NCBI GenBank assembly: GCA_020284085.1
Contig: JACEVL010000061.1
Location: 881,209 to 945,208 of the forward strand
DNA length: 64,000 nt
Direction of reading: 5' to 3'
DNA from: Aporrectodea caliginosa
Lineage: Eukaryota; Annelida; Clitellata; Crassiclitellata; Lumbricidae
Position numbers and translations under genes: made by a program. Positions 46,690 to 57,946 of this stretch are shown here, piece after piece. The notes below the pieces were generated by a model. It did not search any database. It saw only the letters and a program-made list of their open reading frames with translations, and was not told where the DNA came from. Each line of letters begins with the position of its first letter. Position 1 is the first letter of the stretch.

Positions 46690-47003
46690 TGTACAGCGTA
46701 GCGAGTCTGAAGTTTCTCATCTCATCAGGTCGGCTCTAACTAAGAATATGTCTCAAACTATAGCCTGTTCACTTGTATCCTCTCGTCTTGATTATGCTAA
46801 TTCCCTTTTTGTGGGTGTCTCAAACCTTGAACTCAAAAGGCTGCAACGAATCCAAAACTCCTTAGCTCGTGTAGTGATGCGTGTCCCACTTCGAACATGC
46901 TCCTCAGTCCTACTCCACGAGCTGCATTGGCTTCCTGTTGAATTCAGAATAAAATTTAAATTGGCCTGTTTGACCTACAAAGCCCTCAGCACCAGCACAC
47001 CTA

Positions 47004-47049
<46 letters not shown>

Positions 47050-47290
47050 TGCGCTACTAACTCCTTACATCCCTCCTCATTGCTTGCGATCATCAAGTAA
47101 CAGGTCTTCTAGCTGAGCCACGATGCAGAACAGTTATGGGCACTCGTGCATTCCGCGCCTCTGCTCCAAAGGAATGGAATCGACTGCCACTTTCTCTTCG
47201 TAGCTCAAATTCAATTCCTTCCTTCAAAATGCGGCTCAAAACTCACTATTTCTCCTTGGCTTTCAAAGATTTAGAAATCTAAGTACATCT
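46690..47290 (+). pseudogene. L2-like LINE 3' fragment with an internal (TA)n expansion
   Basis: Frames give ACSLVSSRLDYANSLFVG, LKRLQRIQNSLARVVMR, LHELHWLPVEFRIKFKL and then, after a (TA)n tract at about 47003-47046, CRTVMGTRAFRASAPKEWN and a stop near 47281. This is the L2-type C-terminus. The microsatellite grew inside the former coding region. It lies in the presumed intron of the coiled-coil gene. Confidence 0.75.
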
Positions 47291-47356
47291 TCACCTGGCG
47301 GCTGACTATCCGCGCCTCAGATTCACATTTCGGTGTGACCTTGCGCGCGTTACAAA

Positions 47357-47357
47357 T

Positions 47358-47420
<63 letters not shown>
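47357..47420. repeat. (AAT)n microsatellite
   Basis: About 60 bases of AAT triplets, probably the tail of the preceding LINE fragment. Confidence 0.9.
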
Positions 47421-47639
47421 TGCATTTTTGGACAAGGGATTAGATTCAAGGAGTAAATGATAATAATGCCTTTACAAATGTCATTTCATCGTCCATTTTG
47501 CAGCCTCTGGACAGCACCGCCCGGGACGGCCGCACCATTGCCCCCCTTTAGCTACGCCACTGAAACAGTAGGCCTATAATATGTCACCATAAGAATATGG
47601 TTTACGTTTCTTAAGTGACATTCGAAGCCGCGGTTGGGT

Positions 47640-47715
47640 CGGTAGGGCACTGTTGAGTATCAACCTGAAAGGGCGCTATATAAATCTTCTTAATGCATGA
47701 ATGAATGAATGAATG
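47640..47715 (+). mobile_element. SINE/LINE tail with (ATGA)n
   Basis: GGGCGCTATATAAATCTTC followed by ATGAATGAATG is the 3'-end signature shared by SINE and L2-like copies in this window. Confidence 0.55.
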
Positions 47716-47810
47716 TGTTCGGAAAGTAACTGGTGACTCGAAACTTACCTTGATGAACTGACAAGAATTCTGCATCAGTATGTCAACATGTTTTATCTGA
47801 TTTTCTGTAG

Positions 47811-49682
47811 ACAACCCTCGATGCTGCCGTGAATGATATGCAGCGAAATCACCCGGACGCCTGGTCGAATTCGAAAGTCAATACCGGGGCCTTCGTTCCT
47901 ATCCAGAACGCCGACATCGGGATCTTCAGAGACTCTTTGAGAAGAGAACCTCACACGTCTATAAAGAAGCCGAATAAGTTCCGCCCTGAGAAGGACGTCA
48001 TCTATCGGACGCTCGTCCGGACTAAAACGACAGAAGCGACACAGATGGACCGAAGCAAGAGCCGAATGAAACGGGCGCCGGCGCCGCAGCGCAAGCAGCT
48101 GGTCGACGACGAGGCCTCGGACGAGACGAGGACTAACCCAGAGCTCGACTTTCGAGGTGCTCCGACCAGAGACCAACCGGTTTACACCAATAAGATCCGG
48201 TTGGATCAGGCTAAGGGTGCCTCTCTGCCTCGAAGGACGCCCGTCAACGAGGACGGTGAAGGCATCACGGAGGCCAGACTTCTGAAGATCGAAATCGGTG
48301 ACCTCCTGGCCGAACTCGAGCTGCTGCGAAATGAGAACGAAGGACTGGCTAGAAAGCTGAGGGAAAGAGAACGCAAGGATCGGCTTGGCGATGACGAGAA
48401 GACCCGTCTAAAGGATAGAATTAAGGAGCTAGAAAACTGGCAGGCAAGGCTACAGTTGCAGCTGGATAGTCAGGGTAAGGACGACGAAACGAGGAATCGC
48501 GTTCTCCAATCAGAAATCAACAAGCTGCTCAGTGATCTCGATAGAAAGTCGAAGCTTGTCGATCAATTGGTGGCGGACAACGAACGCCAGAAGGCGCTGA
48601 CCGTTCCCGTTGAGAGGGAGAGGGATCTGCAGAGACAGCTCGACGAAATGACGGCCAACTTAGAGCTCAACCACCGGAAGCTGCAGGACGCCAAGTATGA
48701 ATTGGAGATGGCGAAAAGAAACCGAGTTCCGAGGGAAAGGGAACAGGACCTCATGAAGCAACTGGAAGAAGTTCACCTGACGCTGAAGAGCAAGGAACGA
48801 CTGATTGACGAACTAACGAGAGACAAGAGAGATCTCCATCTGGCCAAAGAGGACGTAGAGAAACGACTCGAAGACCTAAGAGCATTAGCAAAGGAATTAG
48901 AAAGAGACAACTCTGGAATGACGGATAGGAAAGCTTCACTGGAAGATGTCATCGCAGCCCTGAAGGCGGACATGGAAAGACTGCGGATGGAGAAGGAAGA
49001 GAAGGAAAACGAGCGCTTGAAGGTACAGTTGAAATTCAATGCTCTTGAAGAAAGATCGAAGGGCGTCTTGGATATAATTCGACCCCTCCAGGAACTGGTC
49101 CGAGAGCAGGACTCACACATCAATGACCTACAGCGCGAGGTCGATACAATGCGTCAAGGAGTCAACGATTATCAGCGCGAGATGGGAAAACTTCGTGCAC
49201 TGGTAAACGATGAGGAGTCAACAAGGGACAAGTTTCAGGACATTGCCGTTGCCCATCGTAGACTGCTGGACGAGAACTCCCGTCTCATTAATCTGCTCGA
49301 GCGAAGACAAGTGGTCGACGCCAGATCTCTAACCGACCAGTCGCAGATGAAGGTCCGCCTCGAACAGGCGAGGAACAAACTGAAGTCGAGCCAGAACCGG
49401 ATCGCTCAGCTGGAGGACTGGCTCGATGACATCTACAACGACAAGCACTTCGACGTCATCCTCAAGAACAGCACGGTCAACGGTGCCAGAGGGGCAGTAC
49501 GTCGGTCGCTGTCCCCGCCCACCCTCACCCTGCCCCTCGTACCCACCTACCGAGGAGGAGGAGGAGGAGGAGGCCTCGGCGGCGGCCTCGGCGGCGGCCT
49601 CGGCGACACACGGCGTCAGATGGCCAAGAGGAAGTTAGCAAGTCTCGACACCAAGTTAGGATATCTAACGGACAGAATCTAG
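47811..49682 (+). CDS. Large terminal exon of a coiled-coil protein gene (about 614 aa)
   Basis: An acceptor (TGATTTTCTGTAG) precedes 47811 and the frame is open to TAG at 49680-49682. The first ATG, at 47838, is the likely start if the upstream exon is non-coding; otherwise coding may extend upstream. GC content and codon use are unlike the AT-rich flanks. Residues about 1-140 are polar and basic, including KSRMKRAPAPQRKQ. About 145-540 form a nearly continuous heptad-rich coiled coil (LLKIEIGDLLAELELLRNEN, RLIDELTRDKRDLHLAKEDV). A Gly-rich segment (about 570-590) is followed by a basic end, LGYLTDRI. It resembles centrosomal, ciliary or cytoskeletal scaffolds in build only; no named family was recognised. 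Confidence 0.8.
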   Translation, partial: TTLDAAVNDMQRNHPDAWSNSKVNTGAFVPIQNADIGIFRDSLRREPHTSIKKPNKFRPEKDVIYRTLVRTKTTEATQMDRSKSRMKRAPAPQRKQLVDDEASDETRTNPELDFRGAPTRDQPVYTNKIRLDQAKGASLPRRTPVNEDGEGITEARLLKIEIGDLLAELELLRNENEGLARKLRERERKDRLGDDEKTRLKDRIKELENWQARLQLQLDSQGKDDETRNRVLQSEINKLLSDLDRKSKLVDQLVADNERQKALTVPVERERDLQRQLDEMTANLELNHRKLQDAKYELEMAKRNRVPREREQDLMKQLEEVHLTLKSKERLIDELTRDKRDLHLAKEDVEKRLEDLRALAKELERDNSGMTDRKASLEDVIAALKADMERLRMEKEEKENERLKVQLKFNALEERSKGVLDIIRPLQELVREQDSHINDLQREVDTMRQGVNDYQREMGKLRALVNDEESTRDKFQDIAVAHRRLLDENSRLINLLERRQVVDARSLTDQSQMKVRLEQARNKLKSSQNRIAQLEDWLDDIYNDKHFDVILKNSTVNGARGAVRRSLSPPTLTLPLVPTYRGGGGGGGLGGGLGGGLGDTRRQMAKRKLASLDTKLGYLTDRI

Positions 49683-49818
49683 CCACACAGATTTAGCACT
49701 TATATCGCTTTAAATGCTTCGTTTAATACGTACATGTATACACTCAATTGGGTGAAAAATTATCATAGGAATTTAATATGTTTTTATGTGAATTTATAAA
49801 CAGTGACTTCAATAGGTC

Positions 49819-49824
49819 AATAAA
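49819..49824 (+). terminator. Candidate polyadenylation signal of the coiled-coil gene
   Basis: AATAAA 137 bases after the stop codon, at a usual distance for a short 3' untranslated region. Confidence 0.5.
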
Positions 49825-50680
49825 ACTCAATATAATGTGGATAACCATTAGTCCAGTTCTGACTCTAGTAAAATCCATTCAAATCAACAAACGAACTACG
49901 TATACAAAGTAGCCTATACATATTTTAGGCCTACGTTTATATGAATAAATTAGACAAAGTTAAAAGAATGAAATGTATATAATTAATTTGTGGCACAGTG
50001 GAAGATTACAGTTAGATTCTGATCTGGCAGTGGCCATGCTGCTAAGTTCGTCAATTAAACATCTGACAACAAAAAGTAAAACTGAACAAAAGTCGCTATA
50101 GTAGGCAAGACTTCGATATGCACATCAGACTTTGTCATTAATTAGTAACTTCTGTAGCGCCAGTGCATAATGCCCAATGTATCCACACCATTGGGCACAC
50201 CAAACCCAAACCGAGTATGCAGGAGGCCTATTGCTCTAGTAGCTTCTTTGAAACAATATTGTAACAAGTTGGAAACTTTGAGCAGTTGGTTGCCATCCAT
50301 CTATAGTATACGTACTCATGGAGGGGATGGGGTAACCCCAATGCATCTGCATGTGTATGCTTGCGCATGGGGGGAATCTACTGTTGATGTACGTATACGC
50401 ATAGAAAATGGGGTGGTAGTGGTGGTAAACCTCGATAATACTTTGTCAATAGGCCTATAATTGGCCTTCCCTCAACTGAGTCACAGTTCAGCTATCAGAC
50501 AATGTAATACTACACAGATAAAAAGAGGGCTGTGGGAGAGGTAGGCTAAAGCCGGTGTCACTAAATAGAGTATCCCCCATACACGAATATCCCCCTTGGC
50601 GAAATGGAGTATTCAGTTTAGTTTGCATTTCTGGCGGTTTCTAAGTGTATTCAGTCGTAGGCCTACTGTTTGGATTTATT
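49825..50680. other. Intergenic stretch
   Basis: No gene or defined repeat recognised; several TAGGCCTA words occur. Confidence 0.3.
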
Positions 50681-50683
50681 GTA

Positions 50684-52085
50684 GGGGAGACCGGGGCTGG
50701 TTGTAACAATTTACACATTTAAGTGACTTTTGACCTAACTATTTCTCCAATAACGAAACACAATATATCATCGAAATCCTTCATAAAAGCTTTATAATTA
50801 GACACAGTTTCAAATGTCTAACTCTATTACTTTAGAAAAAAATGAAGTTTAAAAAAAATTTAAAAGTGTTACAACCTGCCCCGGCTTGGGGTTGGTTGTA
50901 ACAAGACATGGGGTAAGTTGTAACACCACTTTCAATATTGGGGTAGGTTGTATCTCTACGTAAGTCAATAGCTTATTGTTATTCCGAATCGTCGGAATCA
51001 CAGTTATGGCAGATTTAATTCGTAGTTCCATTAGTGCAATCCACATGCGACCACTTCTTACAAACTACGCACTGGATCCAATCTTCCTTTTTGTTTCTGA
51101 CAGCACCAAAAGGCTCACAACAAACCATACAGAAGCAATCGTCATCTTCCGAAGTGGATGAACTGGATGCTTTTCTATTTTTCTGAAAACGAGAAAAGGA
51201 AAGTCTTCTTCTTGTTTGCTGCTTTCTGTTTCTTGGGACCATTGCTAGTCTTCCTTTTCCTGTCTAGTTTTCTTTCACCCGTCGATTTATTTTTCTTTCC
51301 AGCCTGGTTCTTCTTTGTTTGGGGTCTCTTTCTTGTGGATTTCCTTTTCTCGTTTTCTTCTTCTAGAGCACGCTTTTCTGGTGTGTCTGTCAAAATTGCA
51401 GCATGTCTTCGCTTTCTCCCAGCTTTGGTGATTTTTCGTTCCCCGGCTTTTGGGTGAGGCAACACTAACACAGGATCAAAAGACGACGAAGATTGGAGGT
51501 CTTTTGAGTAAAAAGCAGATGCCCTTAATAGTGTAGATGTTTGTTTTCTGAAGCTGTTTTTTGGCAAACAAAGCTATGCAGTTTAAAAAAGCAATTAAAT
51601 AACATTTGCGGAAGGATGCAAGTCAAAACCAAGCATTTAAAACATTGAAGATGGCTCTGGGGCAGGTTGTAACAGTGTTACAACCAACCCCGTGGAAAAT
51701 GTTACAACCTGCCCCGGCCACGTGCCTACGATGATTAAATAAAATTCTCAAACGCCATGTTATCTAGCGAGATTTTGAATCCTGTCATGTATTCTAACAT
51801 AAACAAGCTTCTCATTGACTGACAATAAGTAAGAATATCGTGAGCTTAACGCACACAATGCGAAAAATAATACGAAAAAAAATTCTTACTTTCAGTGGTG
51901 AAAATCAAGATTTATGGACAAAAATCCCTAAACCTGCAGCATCAACCAAGACAAAAGGAATATAACCCGGAAACGATAGAACGCAAGTTTTGACCTATAT
52001 ACGCTGCAGGGTGCTCTGACTTTCAGTTTCCGTGATTTACATGCTGTTACAACCTGCCCCCGTTACAACCAGCCCCGGTCTCCCC
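50684..52085 (-). mobile_element. pogo/Tigger-like DNA transposon relic with perfect ends
   Basis: The ends match for 24 bases as an inverted repeat starting GGGGAGACCGGGGCTGG, and TA lies at both borders (50682-50683, 52086-52087), the Tc1/mariner target. Subterminal copies of GGTTGTAAC/GTTACAACC recur many times on both sides. Minus-strand coding remains match the C-terminal end of pogo-type transposases. The DDE core and DNA-binding part are missing, so this is an internally deleted copy that needs transposase from elsewhere. Confidence 0.88.
51015..51567 (-). pseudogene. pogo-like transposase C-terminal remnant with PHD-like zinc finger
   Basis: The first part (51567-51175) has VLPHPKAGERKITKAGRKRR and a Lys/Arg-rich linker; a frameshift leads into 51242-51015, with CMVCCEPFGAVRNKKEDWIQ and then CVVCKKWSHVDC. 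The Cys/His spacing is PHD-finger-like and, with the GRKRRHAAILTDTPEK block, is typical of some animal pogo/Tigger transposase tails. The catalytic domain is absent. Confidence 0.75.
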
Positions 52086-52673
52086 TACACATAACATTTT
52101 AAATTGCGTAACTTTAGTTTGTAAGTCGACCTGAAATCAATTTAGGCTACTTCGTTTTTGGTGATTTTGACTGGATTTTCGTCGACGCTATCGTGATGCG
52201 TATGACGATGGGGGATAGAATGGTTTATCCCCCCGCGGATACTCTAGGAACATTGCAGAAGCAAAGGAACAAATCAAGGATAGAGAATTCTGGAGACGAC
52301 AAGTTGAGGACTCATCGTTGGCCTTGGCCTGACGGAGGAGAAACAAAGAAGAAGAAGAAGGATACTCTAAACCGGTTTATTCCATCCGAAGGGATAAAGT
52401 CATACATCCCCCCGGATAGTCTTAGGACCGTAATAGGACGGACACTCTATTTCGTGATACCGGCTTTGCTTGTATGCCACGTATAGGGAGGGGCAAATTT
52501 TCCCAGATTTCTGCGTACATGTAGCCTATACATACTGAATGGAGGGCCCCTTAACAGCCATTTTTTGAATCAGTTGGAAATTTCAACCAAGAAAGGCAAA
52601 AACCCATAGGCCTATATAGATATACTGGCAGTTGCCTAAATGTAGCAAATGGCAGTGTATTCTTACTGAACTG

Positions 52674-54772
52674 CAGAGGCATACGGAGCTGAAATGCCGC
52701 CCTGGGCGACGGCCCAAAATGCCGCCCTTGGTCACTTAGTTTTGGATAGGCTATTTTCTCTAGCAGATTGCAGTTTTCATGACGGTCGTCGATCTTATTA
52801 CATACGCCTACAATTTTATTTTTTTAAGTTGATATAAATCCACTTTTCAGTGCGTTTTTAGAATATCCGTTTAAGCAATATAATCTACATTTTCAACTTA
52901 CTGAAATCTATAAAAAAATTATTAGATAATAATTTAAAACATTTTATTGCATGAGCTGCGACTGTCTGTCTGACTCGATCGCCGCTTCAGTTGATGATGA
53001 TGATGATGATATATTCGTTTATTTATCAAGCAGGAAGACACACCGCTTCACAACTTACATACACAAAGAGTACTATAAAGAGTACTATACAGAAAAAAAG
53101 GGAATAATGTTAGTTTTTAAGATTTGGGTCAACGTGGTGGCTTAAAAATTCGCTTGTAGCCTATAGAACTCTAGGTATAAAGTTCTTAGTGTCTTTTGGA
53201 GGAAGTACAAAGTCATGTGCACGAGGTCGGAGAGCGTAGGGTCGCAGCACAGGTGGCGGAAAGAAGCGTCGTAGGACGTGCATCTCATTCCAAATGATGG
53301 ACTGGAGGAGGCGGTCTTCAGCTGACGATACGCGCTATTGGTTGTGGATGTAGAAGAAACAAAATATCGGTGCATAGCTGCGCGGAGCACCACCTAGGCC
53401 TACTTTTTTTTGATTTTCTCTGCGCTTCAGCCCCAAATTTTCAGTGTTTTTAAAAATTCAACCCCACTTAGTTCAGCCTCTTAATTACTCGTTTTCATTC
53501 GTAATTAATGAATGAATGAAAATTGCAAGTGTCTGTAGTTGATACGAGTGGGCCGAGAGGAACTAGGCCTATAGTAGGCCTAATTAACAATAATTGTGAG
53601 ATACTATAAAATTATTATAGTAGGCCTAGCTATCTCACAGTAAAACTCTTGGTTATTTTCTCATTAGTTACAATTAAAAATAATATCGAGCGAACCAATT
53701 CAACCAAACAGAACCATCAAATGGGAATTAATGAATTAAAGACAGACACCAAGTTTTATTTACGAAAAATAATACTATTTAAGATTTAAAAAAGAATTTA
53801 TGTCATAATTTCGCGGAAGCAGCGTACAGTAGGCCCAATGATTGTGTCCGTTATATAAAAGGCAAGACACAGCGCTGCAACGCTGCATTCCTCATAGCCT
53901 ACTAATGACCGTTATTCTGCTGTACTGCAGTGACGGTGCAAACACGGCTTACTGTGCGCAGTAGAAGTTTCACTTTTAATAACAATAAAAATCAAATTTA
54001 GCGATAGGCCTACATTTTATTTACTGGATTAGACATATCTGGATTATAAGTTAGATAATAATATAATAAGATCCTATTTAGTAAACATTACAAAGAAACT
54101 GCTTCCTTTTCTACAATTAGGCCTATAGGCCTATTTACTATTTAGTGTTTAACATAGACCTCTCAGTGATGTCGCCCCTAACGGAGGCCTAGGGGCGGCA
54201 TCGGAGGCCAAGCCGACTTGACCAAAATGACGGTTTCTTTCTTTCCGTCCTTGTTTTTCTGCATTTCTTTCTTTCTCTCCTACTTTTCATTTTTTTTATC
54301 AAATATCCAATTTTTTGTTTTCTTCAACCCGTCTTTGCCGCCCTGCACAAGTGCCGCCCGGGGCGGTTCATGGCCCTCTGGATCAGTGTTTAATCTAGTC
54401 CCCTTGCTGTCGGGGGGGAATCGAGGGTTGTCGGGGGGGAAACCTAGTAACAAGACTTTTCCCAAGAATTTCGAGGGGGGGTAGTAACGAGAGATTTCCA
54501 CCAGGAAAATTCGAGGGGGTAGTAACAAGAGATTTCCACCAGGAAAATTCGAGGGGGGGTAGTAACGAGAGATTTCGAAGAAAAAATTAGGGGTCCAATA
54601 AATCCTGGGGGAATTATCCCTACATTTCACACATGTACAAAATTTCATCTCTTGGGTTTTTCTGGGAAAACTCAATCCTGGGGGGAACTTTACCCCCCAG
54701 AGACGTCTAGATTAAACACTGCCTCTGGATATTACGGTTCGCCCCCCCCTCTGCCCCTTCGGTACGCCACTG
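52674..54772. mobile_element. Non-autonomous hAT element (outer)
   Basis: The left end starts CAGAGGCATACGG and the right end, reverse complemented, CAGTGGCGTACCG, both hAT-like. The perfect 8-bp duplication CTGAACTG flanks it (52666-52673 and 54773-54780). GCCGCCC-rich blocks lie near both ends. No transposase was recognised. A second hAT is inserted at 54384-54721. Confidence 0.88.
54384..54721. mobile_element. Short hAT-type MITE nested in the outer hAT
   Basis: The ends form an inverted repeat CAGTGTTTAATCTAG. The 8-mer CTCTGGAT occurs just before (54376-54383) and, one base away, after it (54723-54730). Inside, a unit of about 43 bases (GAGGGGGGGTAGTAACGAG...) is repeated nearly three times in tandem at about 54471-54575. 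Confidence 0.85.
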
Positions 54773-54780
54773 CTGAACTG

Positions 54781-55251
54781 AACTTCTATCAGCCAACAAT
54801 AATTGTCATACTCACTTTTACTTCGCTTACTATTAGGCTATAGCCTACTGCGAGATTTGCGGCCGAACTGAAAAACGAACTATTAGGAATGAAAACTGAA
54901 CCTAGCATCGTCATTGAGGAATGAGGACTACTGATGCAAGAGGTCTAGTCCATGTAAATAAGTCAAGTCATCTGCTGACAATGAAAGGCGCCTGACTGAA
55001 GGCTTTTCTCTTTTCAGAACTTTGGCAGACATTCAAGGATGTTTCATAGGAAGTGGTCCAGCTGGAACCCTACTTAGACATAACAGATAATATTATTATG
55101 GACAAAGATTACGTAGAATGGCAGTGATGTGGGTAGGTTTGGGTGTAGTCACTCCGTCTGTGAAATTATGTAGGCCTGTGGTACCCACCACACTGACCGC
55201 ACAATAATTACCAGGGAGATCAGTGGCATGATATGTCTCACATTAATCATG
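54781..55251. other. Intergenic stretch
   Basis: No gene or defined repeat recognised. Confidence 0.3.
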
Positions 55252-56237
55252 CACTGACCAACAAAATAATATTTTTTGTTTGCTGCTCAGAACTTTAGAA
55301 CTGTTCTTAGCTAAATTTGGGGCGCTGATTTCAAATATGAAATCGAAATTTGGCTAGCACGTCAGGATTTTTAGGTACGCATAGGTGAGGTTCTACACAA
55401 TTGCGAACTCTCAACTCATATTAAAAATTTATGAAGAATAGGATTTTGTGCTTGTTCTTAGCTAAATTGTGGATGCTGGTTTCAAATATGAAATCGAAAT
55501 TTGGATGGCAGGTCTAGTTTTTCAGCTACGCTTCAGTGAAGTTCTACACAATTGCGAATTCTCAGCTCATATAGGCCTAAACTGTAAGCGAAAGCAAAGT
55601 ATCAAAACTGTATCACACAATGCCAGGCATTTGCTTTCACATTTGTTCTTAGTTAAAATTTGGACGCTGATTTCAAATATGAAATCAAAATTTGGCTAGC
55701 TTGTCAGGTTTTTAGGTACGCATCAGTGAGGTTATACATAACCGAAAATTAATGCGGTACATTTGCAGTATGAACTATGCGACGCGTACCTCAAAAACCT
55801 GACGTGCTAGCCAAATTTCATATTTGAAATCAGCATCCAAAATTTAGTTGAGAGCAAGCACAAAAGCAAATGCCTCATACATTTTTTAAACTGTGTTTTC
55901 ACTGATAGTATGAGTTGAGAATCCGCAATTGTGTAGAACCTCACTTATGCGTACCTAATAAACCTGACGTGCTAGACAAATTTCGATTTCATATTTGAAA
56001 TCAGCGCCCAAAATTTAGCCAAGAACAGTTAAAAAGTTCTGAGTAGCAAACAACAAATATTTTTTTTTGTTGCGCAGTGTTAATGTAGTCATATAAAACT
56101 TAAAGAATCCGAGAAACTTTATAACTTAAAAACTGGACGTGATAGACAAAAACGGTTTCCGGATTTGGAATCAGCATATTAAATTTAGTTAGGAACAGGT
56201 GTTAGAATCCCAACAGCAAAATGCTTGTTGATCAGTG
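55252..56237. mobile_element. CACTG-ended palindromic repeat element (CACTA-like?)
   Basis: The left end CACTGACCAACAAAATAAT and the right end at 56079, reverse complemented CACTGCGCAACAAAA, form a terminal inverted repeat that stays similar for about 57 bases, up to GAACTGTTCTT. Inside, a motif (TTTCAAATATGAAATC within a roughly 60-base block) occurs three times forward and about three times inverted. A further copy and CAGTG end lies at 56237. CACTG ends with repeated subterminal motifs suggest EnSpm/CACTA. No target duplication or transposase was seen. Confidence 0.6.
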
Positions 56238-56540
56238 TCATCATTCAGTAGTGGCACCAAAACTGATCCAAGTACCTGGCTTTAGCAGACTTCAATTGAT
56301 ATTCTCCTTGATTTAACCATTGTGTGGCAATTAAATATTTTGGAAACTTGCATTACATCATATGCTTGCATTACATCACATATGCCAGAGTTAAGAAAGT
56401 AAAGTCGCTAACGTGATTGTCTCTATGGGTTGGATTAAGCGACTGCTTTCTTTTCAATTAACACAACAGTTTTACCAATACCAGTTGCAGTCTGTAGAAT
56501 GTGTCATTTATCAGTTGGGAATGTTTAACTGACACAGTCC

Positions 56541-57811
56541 AAGGGGCCGTCCATAAATGACGTCATGCACCTAGGGGCCGTCCATAAATGACGTCACGCA
56601 ATATTGGCCGATTTTTAACCCCCTCCCCCTCGTCACAAAAAGTAACACCCCCTCTGAAAATGACGTCACAAAGCTCTGACCCCTCCCAAAACCAAATTTC
56701 CATGGTGAAGCAAAATGCTCCTTCATGGAACAAATAGGGAAAGCATGAATATTTTAAAATCTAACGGTGACCAAATATTGAAATAATTAGAAAATTATTA
56801 AATATTAAATGGTACCCGTATACATTAAAATAATTTTAAAAAATAATCAAAATTGAATCCTCAAAATTAGTGTTGTTATTATTAAAATTAAATTGTTGTT
56901 AATTGTTAAATTTAATAACACAGACCTGGTGTGACATCACACTTCTCAGACCCCCACCCCATGTCACACATCGTCACAAATTTCCGACCCCCCCAGGTGC
57001 GTGACGTCATTTATGGACTGCCCCTTAGGGGGAAGAGGGGTCGGATATTTGTAACGATGTGTGACATGGAGTTGGGGCTCTGAGAAATGTGACGTCACAT
57101 CAGGTCTATGGGATAAAATTTAACAATAATTATTAACAATTTAGTTTGAACAATAACAGCACTAATTTTGAGTATTAAATTTTAAATATGTTTTTGAATA
57201 TTTTAATGTATATGGGCACCATTATTAATAATTTTCTAATTATTTAAATATTTGGTCACCGTCAGATTTTGAAATATTCATGCTCTTCCTACTTGTTCCA
57301 TGAAGGAGCATTTTGCTTCGCCATGGGAGAATGGAGAAGCATAAATTCTGTAAATTTTTGGATAAATTGCTTATATTAAACATTTTAATTCTAATGATTC
57401 TACCTGAGCTTTTCATTCTGTGGAATCAATATGTTATTGTGGTAATTCTACTCTTTTCATTTTGCTTAATTGTTCTACTACAAAATATTCTGAATATCTA
57501 TAGTAATTGGTTAGACGATGAATATTCAAGTCAATTTTATGCCAATATCAGCTTTGCAACGACTCCTTTTTAATACCTGACTTTCTACTTTAATACAACA
57601 TCAGAGTGCAGTGCCACATTAAATATTTTATTACAATGACAGTAAACGTGATTTGCAACATGTTTTATTATCAAATGGAAATTTGGTTTTAGGGGTCAGA
57701 GCTTTGTGACGTCATTTTTCAGTGGGTGTTACTTTTTGTGACAAAGTGTGACCGGGGTCGGGGTCGGTCAAAAATCGGCCAAAATTGCGTGGCATCATTT
57801 ATGGACAGCAC
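56541..57811. mobile_element. Head-to-head pair of TIR elements with GGGGCYGTCCATAAATGACGTCA ends
   Basis: One copy runs from about 56573 (GGGGCCGTCCATAAATGACG) to 57026 (its inverted partner ACGTCATTTATGGACTGCCCC). From 57027 the same sequence continues in the opposite direction to about 57805, interrupted at about 57334-57660 by unrelated AT-rich sequence. A partial end lies at 56541-56572. The superfamily of this MITE-like family is not decided from the ends. The 86-codon frame at 57313-57573 is hydrophobic and probably chance. Confidence 0.65.
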
Positions 57812-57946
57812 TGTGATGAAATGTGGGTATAAAAACTGGGCTGAAATCATGTGAAGTCATTTATGTATGAACAGCACCTAATGAATAATTAAGCTATAAA
57901 GCAATATTATTAATTAGTAGATATATAATCTGTATCTGGTGCAGAC

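Noticed and set aside
53142..53393. Minus-strand frame inside the outer hAT as a gene or LINE piece
   Set aside because: No motif recognised in it; only mild compositional signal.
57313..57573. 86-codon hydrophobic frame that looks like a membrane peptide
   Set aside because: AT-rich sequence inside a broken MITE; hydrophobic codons are expected by composition.
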